From the NCBI RefSeq assembly GCF_016908495.1, contig NZ_JAFBDZ010000001.1, positions 1,116,001-1,180,000 on the forward strand: DNA of 64,000 nucleotides, read 5' to 3'. The translations under genes were made by a program, and so were the position numbers. Under the pieces are notes generated by a model. The model worked only from the letters and a program-made list of their open reading frames with translations. It was not told the DNA's origin and made no database searches. Below, in pieces: positions 9,742 to 18,253 of the stretch (the first letter of the stretch is position 1; each line of letters starts with the position of its first letter). This DNA is from Rossellomorea pakistanensis. GTDB taxonomy: Bacteria > Bacillota > Bacilli > Bacillales > Bacillaceae_B.

Positions 9742-11436
9742 ATGAATGTAGATATTCATTTTAACGAAGAGTGGGGAGAAGAGTTTTCCACTCTTATTGA
9801 AAAAGACGGTCCATGGGGAGAATGGGAACTTTACAAGCTTGCCATTGAAGTGGAGGAACATACGGTTATTCCGAACTTTGAAGGCCTACAGGCACCAAAA
9901 CATTTGGCAAATGTCACACCTTTACCTCATCAGTTAGAAGTAGCAAAGCAAGTTGTTGAGTCGATGAATGGGAAAGCGATTCTAGCAGATGAAGTGGGAC
10001 TAGGTAAGACCATTGAGGCAGGATTGGTTCTAAAAGAATACATGATTAGAGGTCTAGTGAAAAAAGTGTTAATTCTCGTTCCTGCCTCCCTTGTTTCTCA
10101 ATGGGCCTATGAACTCAATTCAAAATTCTATATCCCAGCAGTTCAACAACGTAAAAGCTATGTTTGGGATCAATGCGATATTGTAGTGTCATCTATCGAT
10201 ACCGCTAAAAGGAGTCCACATCGAGAAATGGTTTATGAACAAAACTACGATCTAGTGATCATAGATGAAGCTCATAAACTTAAAAACCATAAAACAAAAA
10301 ATTATGAGTTTGTTCAAAATTTAAAAAAGAAATTCTGTTTACTATTAACCGCAACACCGATTCAAAATCGTATTGAGGAAATCTTTCATCTTGTCTCATT
10401 ATTAAAACCTGGACACCTTGGGAGTGAATCTGGTTTCGCTGAAAAGTATAAAAAAGGAAATCGCTCAGTCCAAGAGGATCAACATCTACGTGAGTTAGTG
10501 AATAAAGTGATGATACGAAATAGAAGAAGTGATACCGGAATTGAGTGGACAAAGAGACACGTAAAAACGGTACTGATTGAATTCTCTGAAGCTGAACGAG
10601 AGCTATATGATAGTATTCAACTTTTCAAAGGAAATGAACAGTTTGCTACTAGCTCCTTCTCCCTTCTCACCCTTCAAAGAGAAGCATGCAGCAGTCGTGA
10701 AGCGGTCTATTTCACATTGAAGAATATGCTCGAAAAACATGAACAACCAAGTATCCCCTTACAAAATACAGCAGGGACAATAATGAAAAAGGTAGAAGCC
10801 GTTCAAATGAATTCGAAAGCACAGAAAGCACTAGAATTGATCCAGAAAATTAATGATAAAGTGATTATTTTTACTGAGTATCGAGCAACACAGCTTTATC
10901 TTCAATGGTTTTTGAAGCAGCATGGGATCACATCTGTTCCTTTCCGGGGAGGCTTTAAAAGAGGTAAAAAAGATTGGATGAAGGAATTATTTAAAAATCA
11001 CGCTCAAGTTCTCATTGCCACGGAAGCCGGTGGAGAAGGGATCAACCTTCAATTTTGCCAGCATATCATCAATTTTGATTTACCGTGGAATCCGATGAGG
11101 CTTGAACAGCGAATCGGGCGTGTCCATCGACTTGGTCAAACAGAGGATGTTCATATTTACAATTTCGCTACGAAAAACACAGTAGAAGAGCATATCTTAA
11201 AACTCCTTTATGAAAAGATCAATTTATTTGAACGTGTAATTGGAGAACTAGATGAGATTTTAACAAAATTAGATTTCGGAAGTTTTGAAGATCATGTAAA
11301 GGATGTATTTGTGAATTCACGATCTGAAGGAGAAATGAAAATAAAAATGGAGAATCTATCTGCCATGATTCAATTTGCGGAAGATATGAAGGAGGAAAAA
11401 GCGAATGCAGCAAAGCGAAATACATCAATTTCTTGA
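9742..11436 (+). CDS. yqhH: SNF2-family helicase-like ATPase YqhH
   Basis: Predicted DNA-dependent translocase of the Swi2/Snf2 superfamily, 564 residues. It has ATP-binding motif I ADEVGLGKTIEAG at 82-94, motif II DEAH at 174-177, LLTATPIQN near 205, and a C-terminal helicase domain with GGEGINLQ and QRIGRVHRLGQ. ATG at 9742 follows AAAGGAGTTG. It overlaps yqhG by 32 bp. In B. subtilis the pair lies beside gcvT, divergently, as here; its cellular role is not established to my knowledge. Confidence 0.93.
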   Translation: MNVDIHFNEEWGEEFSTLIEKDGPWGEWELYKLAIEVEEHTVIPNFEGLQAPKHLANVTPLPHQLEVAKQVVESMNGKAILADEVGLGKTIEAGLVLKEYMIRGLVKKVLILVPASLVSQWAYELNSKFYIPAVQQRKSYVWDQCDIVVSSIDTAKRSPHREMVYEQNYDLVIIDEAHKLKNHKTKNYEFVQNLKKKFCLLLTATPIQNRIEEIFHLVSLLKPGHLGSESGFAEKYKKGNRSVQEDQHLRELVNKVMIRNRRSDTGIEWTKRHVKTVLIEFSEAERELYDSIQLFKGNEQFATSSFSLLTLQREACSSREAVYFTLKNMLEKHEQPSIPLQNTAGTIMKKVEAVQMNSKAQKALELIQKINDKVIIFTEYRATQLYLQWFLKQHGITSVPFRGGFKRGKKDWMKELFKNHAQVLIATEAGGEGINLQFCQHIINFDLPWNPMRLEQRIGRVHRLGQTEDVHIYNFATKNTVEEHILKLLYEKINLFERVIGELDEILTKLDFGSFEDHVKDVFVNSRSEGEMKIKMENLSAMIQFAEDMKEEKANAAKRNTSIS

Positions 11437-12196
11437 ACGGTATTTCCATGCCAATCAATGTGAGGTTGTTGGCGGGGGACCTGGATATATGACGGTACAG
11501 CTCTCAATTGATCTTGATAAAGAGCTAATGAACCGCCCCTTTTACTGGCATTATTTAGAAAAGACTGGAGGAGTACCTAACCCGATGAAGCTAAATCTTG
11601 TAACGAACCCTGATAAGGCTCCAGATGATTTTAAAGGGGAAGTCATCCATTTTGGCTCTCCTAGGCTTCATCAAATCTTTCAATCAACTAAGAAGCTCGC
11701 CTCTTATATTAGACTTTATGAAGAACAGGGTTTAATTTCGGGTCAACAAATTCCGCTCCATCCGTGGTTAGGATTAAATATCAAAATATCCTATCAATGT
11801 GATTTAAAGAAAGATACATTACGTTCTATCGGTTTAAATCTCATTAACGGTCAAATGATGGAATCCTTCCATGATGTGCTTATAAGCAAGAATTTAACAC
11901 CAAAAATTCCTGATTACTGTTTCACTTTGACGCCAATTATTAAGCCCAAAAGTGGAATTTCTCGAGTGCGGACTTATTTAGAATCACAACTACAGCAGGA
12001 AAGTGATGATTGGGCATTATCAGCAAGAAAAAGATGGAATGAAGATTTAAAACTACTAGATCATTTCTATAGTGACAGTGAAGAAACGCCAGAGGCCTAT
12101 GCAATTGAGAAGGAAGCATTGAAAGAACAGTATGAACCGAATATCACGATTGAAATTATAAACGGAGGCCTCTTTTATTTATCTAAATCTTTTTAA
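11405..12196 (+). CDS. yqhG: YqhG family protein
   Basis: Conserved Bacillus protein of unknown function, 263 residues. No catalytic motif, signal peptide or membrane segment is visible. It begins MQQSEIHQFLERYFHANQCE and ends with IEIINGGLFYLSKSF. The ATG at 11405 has a strong site GGAGGAAAAAGCG inside the end of yqhH, so translation is coupled to the helicase. The constant pairing with yqhH suggests a joint function (inference). Confidence 0.88.
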   Translation: MQQSEIHQFLERYFHANQCEVVGGGPGYMTVQLSIDLDKELMNRPFYWHYLEKTGGVPNPMKLNLVTNPDKAPDDFKGEVIHFGSPRLHQIFQSTKKLASYIRLYEEQGLISGQQIPLHPWLGLNIKISYQCDLKKDTLRSIGLNLINGQMMESFHDVLISKNLTPKIPDYCFTLTPIIKPKSGISRVRTYLESQLQQESDDWALSARKRWNEDLKLLDHFYSDSEETPEAYAIEKEALKEQYEPNITIEIINGGLFYLSKSF

Positions 12197-12242
12197 TAGA
12201 ATGGATAAGAGTTCGACACAGAGAAAGTAAAAAATTCGTCAA

Positions 12243-12284
12243 AAAAAAGAGCCAACCTAGTTTCTCATAGGTCAGCTCTTTTTT
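12243..12284. terminator. Bidirectional terminator between yqhG and yqzE
   Basis: Stem AAAAAAGAGC..ACCTA / TAGGT..GCTCTTTTTT with A and T runs on the two sides. Its right half overlaps the last codons of yqzE. Confidence 0.8.
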
Positions 12285-12454
12285 CGCTTAAAGAAAAGCA
12301 TTAGCGCATACGGTACAATTCCAAACCACCTAAATAACAATGGTGGCTTTTGATCTTTTTTTTCTTGTCGAATCGTTTTTCGCTCTTGAGGGGATCTTTC
12401 AAAGTGTTGAACGACTGTTTGAGTCATGAACTTAACATACTCATTAATCGACAT
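12272..12454 (-). CDS. yqzE: YqzE family small protein
   Basis: Sixty-residue basic protein, MSINEYVKFMTQTVVQHFER at its N-terminus, a moderately hydrophobic stretch (WFGIVPYALMLFF) near the end and a KRKKS tail. The family is linked to the comG region in bacilli; in B. subtilis yqzE is transcribed with the comG genes. Function unknown. The stop codon lies within the shared terminator stem. Confidence 0.85.
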   Translation of the reverse strand: MSINEYVKFMTQTVVQHFERSPQERKTIRQEKKDQKPPLLFRWFGIVPYALMLFFKRKKS

Positions 12455-12479
12455 AATGTCACCGCCCTATTAATACTTA

Positions 12480-13004
12480 TCATTTATTGTGGTCGGTTTC
12501 ATCGTATTTTAAACTTTTAACAATCTCTTCTACAGTCTCATCGATTGATAGATGTGTCGTATTAATAACATAATGAGCTGTATTTCTATAAATCGGTAAT
12601 CTTGATAAATACAAATTGTGGATTTCTTGTGATGATTTATTTATTAATAATGGACGGGTTGAGTCATCCTTTAGCCTATTCATCATGACTTCAAAATCAC
12701 ATTGTAAAAAGAAGACGATTCCGTTACGTTTTATTTTTTTTCGACTATCATCATATGTCACAATTCCTCCACCCGTTGTGACTACAACATTTTCAGATGG
12801 AAGCTCATCAAGAATTTCTGCTTCTCTTTTACGGAATGCTTCCTCTCCATATTTTTTAAAATATGACTTTATATCCTTCCCAATCTTCCCTTCAATTAAA
12901 TGATCTGTATCAACCACCTTATATTTAAGTTCTTTTGCTAATTCACTTCCAACGGTAGTTTTCCCGACACCCATAAATCCAATCAGAAAAATCTTTGACA
13001 TCAT
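12480..13004 (-). CDS. aroK: Shikimate kinase
   Basis: Phosphorylates shikimate in aromatic amino acid synthesis. 174 residues. P-loop GFMGVGKTT at 9-17, the shikimate-binding DTDHLIE at 33-39 and the GGG-containing TTGGGIVTY near 77-85 are all present, along with the lid arginine region DSTRPLL. Two adjacent ATGs precede SKIFLIGF; the second (13001) is also possible. The gene starts 4 bp after the comGG stop and probably shares the comG transcript. Confidence 0.95.
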   Translation of the reverse strand: MMSKIFLIGFMGVGKTTVGSELAKELKYKVVDTDHLIEGKIGKDIKSYFKKYGEEAFRKREAEILDELPSENVVVTTGGGIVTYDDSRKKIKRNGIVFFLQCDFEVMMNRLKDDSTRPLLINKSSQEIHNLYLSRLPIYRNTAHYVINTTHLSIDETVEEIVKSLKYDETDHNK

Positions 13005-13008
13005 ATCC

Positions 13009-13368
13009 CTACTTCCACGAAACTATTTCTTGATTAGTCCTATTATACACAACCTCCAAAGGGCTGAAATTTTTTTTATCTTTTTTCAAGGTGATAGAAA
13101 GGGCTACTTTCTCTTTATTTAGATTCAGTTGTTCATATTTTACTTTTGTATCGTTTAAAACAAAGGTTCCGCTAGATTTAAAATCTTCAGTCATGATCCT
13201 TTTCACAGCTAGTAATTCAATTGCTTCTCGCTCATACCGAGATTTCACCTCATCCAAGTACCTGTATTTCATCATAAAAATTTCCGTGGAATGGATAGAA
13301 ACAAATAAAAAGATAATAAATAATAGAAATGTGTAGGGAAGCATAAAACCTTTATTGTCCGTTACCAC
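13009..13368 (-). CDS. comGG: Competence pseudopilus component ComGG
   Basis: Minor pseudopilin-like protein of the DNA-uptake machine, 119 residues. An N-terminal hydrophobic segment (LPYTFLLFIIFLFVSI) follows a short polar stretch, with no canonical prepilin glycine-phenylalanine, as usual for ComGG. It overlaps the end of comGF by 17 bp and is the last com gene of the operon. Identification rests mainly on position and topology. Confidence 0.88.
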   Translation of the reverse strand: MVTDNKGFMLPYTFLLFIIFLFVSIHSTEIFMMKYRYLDEVKSRYEREAIELLAVKRIMTEDFKSSGTFVLNDTKVKYEQLNLNKEKVALSITLKKDKKNFSPLEVVYNRTNQEIVSWK

Positions 13369-13813
13369 CCTCTCCTTCCAATGATGAATAAGTGAAGAAT
13401 GAACTTGAGAGGATCTGATTGTCTGTAAATGTGACGGTTATCTGTACACCATTTGTTAGTGAAGATATCGTTACAGCCTTAACATCCTGCAGCACAATTT
13501 CATGTCCTCTACGGTCGATTCGCCGCCTTAAGCTATGTCCATATTTTTCATACGTAACCTCTCTACTTCCCTTTATAAACGAAACCGAGTCCTTCCCATA
13601 CTCTATCCCATAAGAACCTCTGAATTCATTTCTAAATTGAAAAGTATAGAGGTTCCATTCATAGCTTTTTCTAGGTACTAAATGTTCATCTATTGTTTCT
13701 AATCCTTTTATTAAGAGCGGTACACAAAAAGAAATCATCATAAAGATAGATAAAACAAATATAGTCTCAATCAACGTAAATCCCTGATGATTTCTAAACT
13801 GGCTTTTCTTCAA
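13352..13813 (-). CDS. comGF: Competence minor pseudopilin ComGF
   Basis: 153-residue minor pseudopilin. The frame is open back to 14020, but that part only overlaps comGE. The best start is a TTG at 13813, preceded by GTGGAAAAGAAATGCA and giving MKKSQFRNHQGFTLIETIF, a prepilin signal with G|F cleavage and a hydrophobic helix. It thus overlaps comGE by 20 bp. The C-terminal half (YGHSLRRRIDRRGHEIVLQD) resembles ComGF proteins. Role: assembly of the ComGC pseudopilus at the membrane. Confidence 0.88.
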   Translation of the reverse strand: MKKSQFRNHQGFTLIETIFVLSIFMMISFCVPLLIKGLETIDEHLVPRKSYEWNLYTFQFRNEFRGSYGIEYGKDSVSFIKGSREVTYEKYGHSLRRRIDRRGHEIVLQDVKAVTISSLTNGVQITVTFTDNQILSSSFFTYSSLEGEGGNGQ

Positions 13814-14126
13814 TGCATTTCTTTTCCACCCTATCTTTGTGTGAATAATAGATAACGCATATTTTTCTACCAAGTGAATTTCTCGACCACATAACGGTAT
13901 AGGATTCTTCATTTTCAATATACTCACCTTCTCCCCACTGATCCTGAAAGGTAGAATACTCCAACTTTTCAACAAGAGCTTTATAAGAAGCAACCTCCTG
14001 TTCCTTAGAACGTATCCCATTCTGGAATTGAATAAGCATGGGAAATAAAGTGGCAGCGATTATTACTACACATCCGAAAGCTACTAAACTTTCTACAGCT
14101 GTAAACCCTTTTTCACTCATAAACAT
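13794..14126 (-). CDS. comGE: Competence minor pseudopilin ComGE
   Basis: 110 residues starting MFMSEKGFTAVESLVAFG, a prepilin leader with G|F cleavage and the conserved glutamate at mature position 5, followed by the transmembrane helix. Start overlaps the end of comGD by 14 bp. Placed between comGD and comGF as in all bacilli. Minor component of the DNA-uptake pseudopilus. Confidence 0.9.
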   Translation of the reverse strand: MFMSEKGFTAVESLVAFGCVVIIAATLFPMLIQFQNGIRSKEQEVASYKALVEKLEYSTFQDQWGEGEYIENEESYTVMWSRNSLGRKICVIYYSHKDRVEKKCIEEKPV

Positions 14127-14550
14127 AGAATCTACCTTGACCTATATGAAATCTAAGTTTAATTTCCTTTCCATGAACAATGAAATAAAGATCACCAAAG
14201 CGATCTGTATTTCCATTAGGATTAATAATAACTCTAAATAAACGTTCATTTTGAACTTGCGTCACATACTCGGGTAATTTTCGATAAAACAGTACCTCTC
14301 CCGTTATGCTTGCTCCCTGGTAATAGCCATTTCTGTTTCCAAACTCTAGAATTGAAGTTTGTTTTTGATTAATCGCAAAGCTTTGTAAAAAATATAGGTC
14401 AGCCTGAAGCTGGGAGATGAAGATTTTCTTTTGAAGTGAACGTTGAAGAGGCTGGAAAGAGAAGATTGTAACACCTAACAAAATCGTTGTCATTGTCAAA
14501 ACAATCAGGGTTTCAATGATAGAATATCCCTTTTCAGATGAAAAACTCAT
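14113..14550 (-). CDS. comGD: Competence pseudopilin ComGD
   Basis: 145 residues with the leader SSEKGYSIIETLIVLTMTT; here the residue after the cleavage glycine is Y. The mature glutamate is retained, and a GspH/FimT-like C-terminal region follows. Its start codon shares its first base with the last base of the comGC stop, implying coupled translation. Minor pseudopilin processed by the prepilin peptidase ComC. Confidence 0.92.
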   Translation of the reverse strand: MSFSSEKGYSIIETLIVLTMTTILLGVTIFSFQPLQRSLQKKIFISQLQADLYFLQSFAINQKQTSILEFGNRNGYYQGASITGEVLFYRKLPEYVTQVQNERLFRVIINPNGNTDRFGDLYFIVHGKEIKLRFHIGQGRFYVYE

Positions 14551-14849
14551 TAACTAACCGATCCGTCTGTCCCAATCTTTATTTCCGTTCCATTAGGGCA
14601 AGTTTTAAATTCATCCTTTAAATATTTCTCTGTAACTAATTCATCTATATCTGTAGGATAACGGCTCTTATCAACTTTAAATGCCTGTACCTGACCTTCA
14701 ACCATTTTTCGAAAAGCTGTACAGCCCTTATCATTGATCGATGAACTTTGTTTTGTCACATTCGGAATCGTAATAAATAAAAGAACCGAAATGACGAGTA
14801 AAACAATCATCATTTCAATAAGTGTAAAACCTTTTTGATTTGTAATCAT
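14550..14849 (-). CDS. comGC: Major competence pseudopilin ComGC
   Basis: Main subunit of the pseudopilus that pulls transforming DNA through the wall. 99 residues; leader MITNQKGFTLIEMMIVLL has the exact K-G|F-T-L-I-E signal. Two cysteines in the mature part (GCTAFRKM and KTCPNGTE) match the intramolecular disulfide known in ComGC. Intact. Confidence 0.96.
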   Translation of the reverse strand: MITNQKGFTLIEMMIVLLVISVLLFITIPNVTKQSSSINDKGCTAFRKMVEGQVQAFKVDKSRYPTDIDELVTEKYLKDEFKTCPNGTEIKIGTDGSVS

Positions 14850-14862
14850 ATTTTTACCTCCA

Positions 14863-15885
14863 TTAAAAATTTTGCATAACTTGAAAAAGTGGAATCATGA
14901 TGGAGAAATAGATAGACAAAATGAATAATCCTACAAAAACAAATACACTTGGTTGTATTATTTTCAACCATTTGTTCAGGCGATTTTCTAATTCCTTCAT
15001 ACAAAAATCACTATAAAACATTAATTCATGGGATAGTTTTCCATTCGTTTCTCCATGGCGTATTACAGTCAGAAACTCCGTACTAAAAAGAGAAAATGAT
15101 TGAAGTGATTCAGGGAATGTTAGACCGTTATACAGATCTTTCCTAACCCTAGATGCAATAGCTTGAAATAATGGTCGAAAGGATTGATTCTCAAAGATCA
15201 GTAATGCTTCGTTAATTGACATGCCACTCTTGAGTAAATAACTGAACTCTCGTGAAAAAAAGTGAGTTTGAATTAGTCGGATGTAATGACAAATAACTGG
15301 AATGGAGAGCAAAAGGTTGGACTTTATCAGGGGAGGGAGTTTCTTCAATTTGAAATAATATAATCCAATACCGAGTAGGATACACAACAAGATACTAAAC
15401 ATTATGTGTGGAAGATAGTGAATCATATTCATCATCCAGGCTATGAGAGTAGAAGGTTGATATCCCAGTGATTCATACAAAAGGAAAAATCGAGGGAAAA
15501 GCATCTTTCTTAATAGTATCAGTAATAGAAACAATATACTGATAAGGATTAGTGGATATTGTAACACTTTCTTTAAGGCTTCTTGATCTTCGTGTCTTTT
15601 CAACAAGTATTCACCAGAATCAAGCAAAGTTTCGAACACAAGCCCATGCTTCTCAGCAAAATAAACTTGTGCACATACATTATTGGACATTCCCAATTTT
15701 AATAACACTTCCGAAAGTGCTGCACCATTTTGCAATTCCTTAATAATCTTGAGCCTTAAATCATCCTTTCCTTTAAGCAAATGAATAAATAAGAAATCGA
15801 TTGATTCTAACAACGTATAACCATTTTTCAAAAGTTCTCCTAGTCTTATTAAGATCTCTCCTTGTTCCTTAAGTTTCCTCTTCAA
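14863..15885 (-). CDS. comGB: Competence type II secretion/pilus platform protein ComGB
   Basis: Inner-membrane GspF-type platform on which the pseudopilus is assembled, about 340 residues. Two GspF domains are separated by membrane segments near residues 120-145 and 170-190; a third hydrophobic helix lies at the C-terminus (VFVFVGLFILSIYFSIMIPL). An ATG at 15900 is in frame, but the TTG at 15885 has the better-placed site AGAGGTGG. Either start overlaps comGA, as in B. subtilis. Confidence 0.92.
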   Translation of the reverse strand: MKRKLKEQGEILIRLGELLKNGYTLLESIDFLFIHLLKGKDDLRLKIIKELQNGAALSEVLLKLGMSNNVCAQVYFAEKHGLVFETLLDSGEYLLKRHEDQEALKKVLQYPLILISILFLLLILLRKMLFPRFFLLYESLGYQPSTLIAWMMNMIHYLPHIMFSILLCILLGIGLYYFKLKKLPPLIKSNLLLSIPVICHYIRLIQTHFFSREFSYLLKSGMSINEALLIFENQSFRPLFQAIASRVRKDLYNGLTFPESLQSFSLFSTEFLTVIRHGETNGKLSHELMFYSDFCMKELENRLNKWLKIIQPSVFVFVGLFILSIYFSIMIPLFQVMQNF

Positions 15886-16948
15886 AAGCCCACCTCTCAT
15901 ACTCTGAATGAGTTAGATAGCCTAATGCTACCCCTTTATTTAATAAATCCTTTAACTTAGCATATTGACTAATGCTTTTCTCTCCTTTCACTTCTCTTAA
16001 TACCTGTGTCAACGCCTTTCCACTGAGAATTTCATAGACAGATGTTCGTTTGGGGTAATGCTTTGCATGACATTGTTTAACATCCGTATCCTTACAAATT
16101 GGACATTTTACCTTCACAAGGCGTTGGGCAGATACAGCAATAAGGGTTTGCTCGATTTCCTGAAATTGAATACCAAATTCAAGCAATCGATATATTGCAC
16201 CTTTAGCATCTCTTGTATGCATCGTTGTGAGTACGAGATGACCCGTAAGACTCGCCCTTATAGCAATTTCAGCCGTTTCACGATCTCGAATTTCACCTAC
16301 CATAATAATATCCGGATCATGTCTTAAAATCGCTTTTAATCCTGTTGAATACGTGATTCCAGCTTTTTCATTCACTTGAACCTGGAGAAATTCTTCATTT
16401 TCTTTTTCAACAGGGTCTTCTAAAGTAATTACGTTTCTATTCAATTGTGCAGAACAATGTTGAACAAGCGTATAAAGTGTCGTTGTTTTACCGCTACCAG
16501 TTGGTCCAGTAAAAATCATCAAACCGTGTGAATGCATTAAAAGTGCTAAAAGTTTATTGGCTGATGAAGGGTATAACGACATTTTCTGAATAGGAAGACT
16601 AAAATTTTGTGGAAGAATTCGAATAACGAGACTTTCTTTGGAATGCGTAGAAGGGAGCGTTGAAATTCGAAGTGAGACAGGCTGATCATTTATTGGGATG
16701 GAGAATGAACCACTTTGGGGCTTTCTTTTTTCACCAATATCCATGGAGGCCATAAATTTAAAGTGCGAAATGATTCTTTCGCCTTCCTGGTCAGGGATAA
16801 TGGTGTGAGGAGCTATTGTACCTTGCTTTCTTAACTGAATAATATAATCTGTCTTTCTTGGCAAAAAATGTACATCTGAGGCATCCAATAAAACGGCTTT
16901 CTGTAATAATTCTTCAGCAAGCTTTTCTATGGGAGGAATAATGCTTAA
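15869..16948 (-). CDS. comGA: Competence traffic ATPase ComGA (left, full-length copy; start codon in doubt)
   Basis: Cytoplasmic GspE-type ATPase that powers pseudopilus assembly. Complete C-terminal core: Walker A GPTGSGKTTT near residue 150, Asp box, Walker B IIMVGEIRDRETAE, His box LTGHLVLTTMHTRDA, and a zinc pair CPICKD. With the region upstream of the TTG at 16888 included, it matches the ~356-residue B. subtilis protein. Where the second copy at 53669 has a TTG start behind AAAGGTGG, this copy reads TTA (16946-16948), followed by AGC ATT ATT. Initiation must use an ATT at 16942/16939 or the internal TTG at 16888, which would drop 20 residues. First gene of the comG operon. Confidence 0.88.
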   Translation of the reverse strand, partial: LSIIPPIEKLAEELLQKAVLLDASDVHFLPRKTDYIIQLRKQGTIAPHTIIPDQEGERIISHFKFMASMDIGEKRKPQSGSFSIPINDQPVSLRISTLPSTHSKESLVIRILPQNFSLPIQKMSLYPSSANKLLALLMHSHGLMIFTGPTGSGKTTTLYTLVQHCSAQLNRNVITLEDPVEKENEEFLQVQVNEKAGITYSTGLKAILRHDPDIIMVGEIRDRETAEIAIRASLTGHLVLTTMHTRDAKGAIYRLLEFGIQFQEIEQTLIAVSAQRLVKVKCPICKDTDVKQCHAKHYPKRTSVYEILSGKALTQVLREVKGEKSISQYAKLKDLLNKGVALGYLTHSEYERWAFEEET

Positions 16949-17139
16949 ACACCACCTTTCTTTATTCTATTCTTTACTATTCGACAGAAAAATAGAAATC
17001 CCTCTATTCTTTTGAAGATTTTTGTATATTTTTTAAAAAAATGTCAAACAAAAATCTGTTCGTTCATCATTGTGCTATAGCCAAGCGGTAAGGCAACGGA
17101 CTTTGACTCCGTCATGAGTTGGTTCGAATCCAGCTAGTC
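16239..17139. repeat. Left copy of the comGA-tRNA-Gln duplication
   Basis: Covers comGA codons for about residues 1-237, the comGA/tRNA intergenic region and nearly all of the tRNA. It matches 52971-53861 in the same orientation, by eye about nine bases in ten, with several small indels in the other copy. Similarity stops in the 3' acceptor strand of the tRNA on the right; on the left this copy continues into the intact rest of comGA. The pair bounds the accessory island. Confidence 0.93.
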
Positions 17140-17142
17140 TTT
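17071..17142 (+). pseudogene. Degenerate tRNA-Gln(TTG)
   Basis: The D arm, anticodon arm (CTTTGAC with anticodon TTG) and T arm (GTTGG TTCGAAT CCAGC) are intact and identical to the gene at 53793. The acceptor stem is ruined: 5' TGTGCTA faces 3' TAGTCTT, giving two mismatches and two G-T pairs, where the right copy has TGGGCTA/TAGCCCA. It is unlikely to be processed or charged properly. Confidence 0.85.
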
Positions 17143-17150
17143 TTATGTTA

Positions 17151-17187
17151 AAAATGACCTTCTCATATGAAATAGAGGTCATTTTTT
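17151..17187 (+). terminator. Terminator after the tRNA pseudogene
   Basis: Stem AAAATGACCT / AGGTCATTTT with a 15-base loop and a T run. First island sequence beyond the duplication. Confidence 0.65.
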
Positions 17188-17211
17188 GATTAAACTTAAT
17201 TTCCTGTTTAA

Positions 17212-17583
17212 GAGCTTTGACTAACAATTTGGCTCAAAACTTCGTTTATTGCTGTAGTATCGACCAAGTGATTTTTCTAAATCATTACTTTCTATCTCTA
17301 ATTCACCTTCTCGAATACCTTTTTACGTGTTAACAAGCATAGGAAGATAGGCTTCTGGTACCCCTGCACCTTTCATAATGTCGACATAAGTAGCATCATC
17401 GAATTGTTGTTCAGGGACTTCTTTCCCTAATATATCTCCAAGAGCAGATACTAATTCCTCTTGAGTCATTAGCTTACCGGAAAGTTCGTAAACTGTATTC
17501 TCGTGTCCTTGCCCAGCCAATCCATTTGCTGCTGCCTCCGTCAAATCTTTTCGAAGTACCCAGCCTACTTCTAAAACCGTCAA
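17212..17583 (-). pseudogene. C-terminal remnant of an NAD(P)H-binding SDR/NmrA-type oxidoreductase
   Basis: An 86-codon frame (17323-17583) reads LRKDLTEAAANGLAGQGHEN, then YELSGKLMTQEELVSALGD, which matches the C-terminal half of QorB/YtfG-like quinone reductases. After a TAA at 17323 the same frame resumes with KGIREGELEIESNDLEK, and a further shift gives TTAINEVLSQIVS, the normal family C-terminus. So one stop and one frameshift are visible, and the Rossmann-fold N-terminal part (about 190 residues) is missing altogether. Not functional. Confidence 0.8.
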
Positions 17584-17621
17584 AAAAGCTTGTAGAAAAG
17601 CAAGGTTTTCTCTTCAAGCTG

Positions 17622-17652
17622 AAAGCCCCAAGGAATCATTCCTTGGGGCTTT
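17622..17652 (-). terminator. Terminator of the DinB-family gene
   Basis: Perfect 14-bp stem AAAGCCCCAAGGAA / TTCCTTGGGGCTTT with a 3-base loop, 8 bp past the stop of the gene at 17661. Confidence 0.85.
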
Positions 17653-17660
17653 ATTAATGC

Positions 17661-18134
17661 TTATGTTTGGCTAGGGACTTTGAGTGCTTTGATCATCTGT
17701 CGTATCGAACCGAGATGGTAGGCGGAGTGAGCGATCGCTCCCAACAGACCATTCGATGTCTGTTCATCTAAGGAGTCAAGTAAATCAATCTTTTTAAGTA
17801 GTGTTGTGTATTCTTGTTGAAGTTTGTCATTAAATTGTGCCCATGTGATTTTATCAACGTTTGTGATTTTCCAAGATGCTTCCCAGTCCTTCCTGGGTTC
17901 TTCTCCATTTAAATAGGAATTCGCAGCCCATAAGTAATAGCGGGTATGATCTGTTTGTGCGGCGATTGTCGTACCATTTACAGATATCGAAGCATCTTCT
18001 GCCGATAATTTTTCAAGCGTTCCGAATAAACCATTACCAGGCTTCGCTTCTGTGTACCAGCTTGCGTTTTTTTCAGGTCCATCAAATGTTTCCTTCAACA
18101 ATGTCCTAACAGCTAATAACATCGGATTGTTCAT
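17661..18134 (-). CDS. DinB-superfamily protein
   Basis: 157 residues with the DinB/YfiT four-helix-bundle pattern: LRDLL-like MLLAVRTLLKETFDG at the start, a histidine in TDHTRYYLW and the C-terminal IAHSAYHLGSIRQMIKAL, giving three candidate metal-binding histidines. Such proteins are metal-dependent enzymes, often thiol-transferase-like; the substrate is unknown. It is transcribed divergently from a CGNR regulator only 120 bp away, which probably controls it (inference). A second, distant DinB protein is at 27406. Confidence 0.85.
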   Translation of the reverse strand: MNNPMLLAVRTLLKETFDGPEKNASWYTEAKPGNGLFGTLEKLSAEDASISVNGTTIAAQTDHTRYYLWAANSYLNGEEPRKDWEASWKITNVDKITWAQFNDKLQQEYTTLLKKIDLLDSLDEQTSNGLLGAIAHSAYHLGSIRQMIKALKVPSQT

Positions 18135-18253
18135 CTCAGTACCTCCTAAATTTGTTTTTAACTACCAAAACTACTTTAGACGGTTATATTTTAACTGAGT
18201 TGTTTCTAACTGTCAATTTATATTATGATGGTTATAGTAAAGGAGTTTTGATC

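Noticed and set aside
16949-17070. ComK boxes upstream of comGA
   Set aside because: A/T runs are present, but I found no clear pair of AAAA-N5-TTTT elements.
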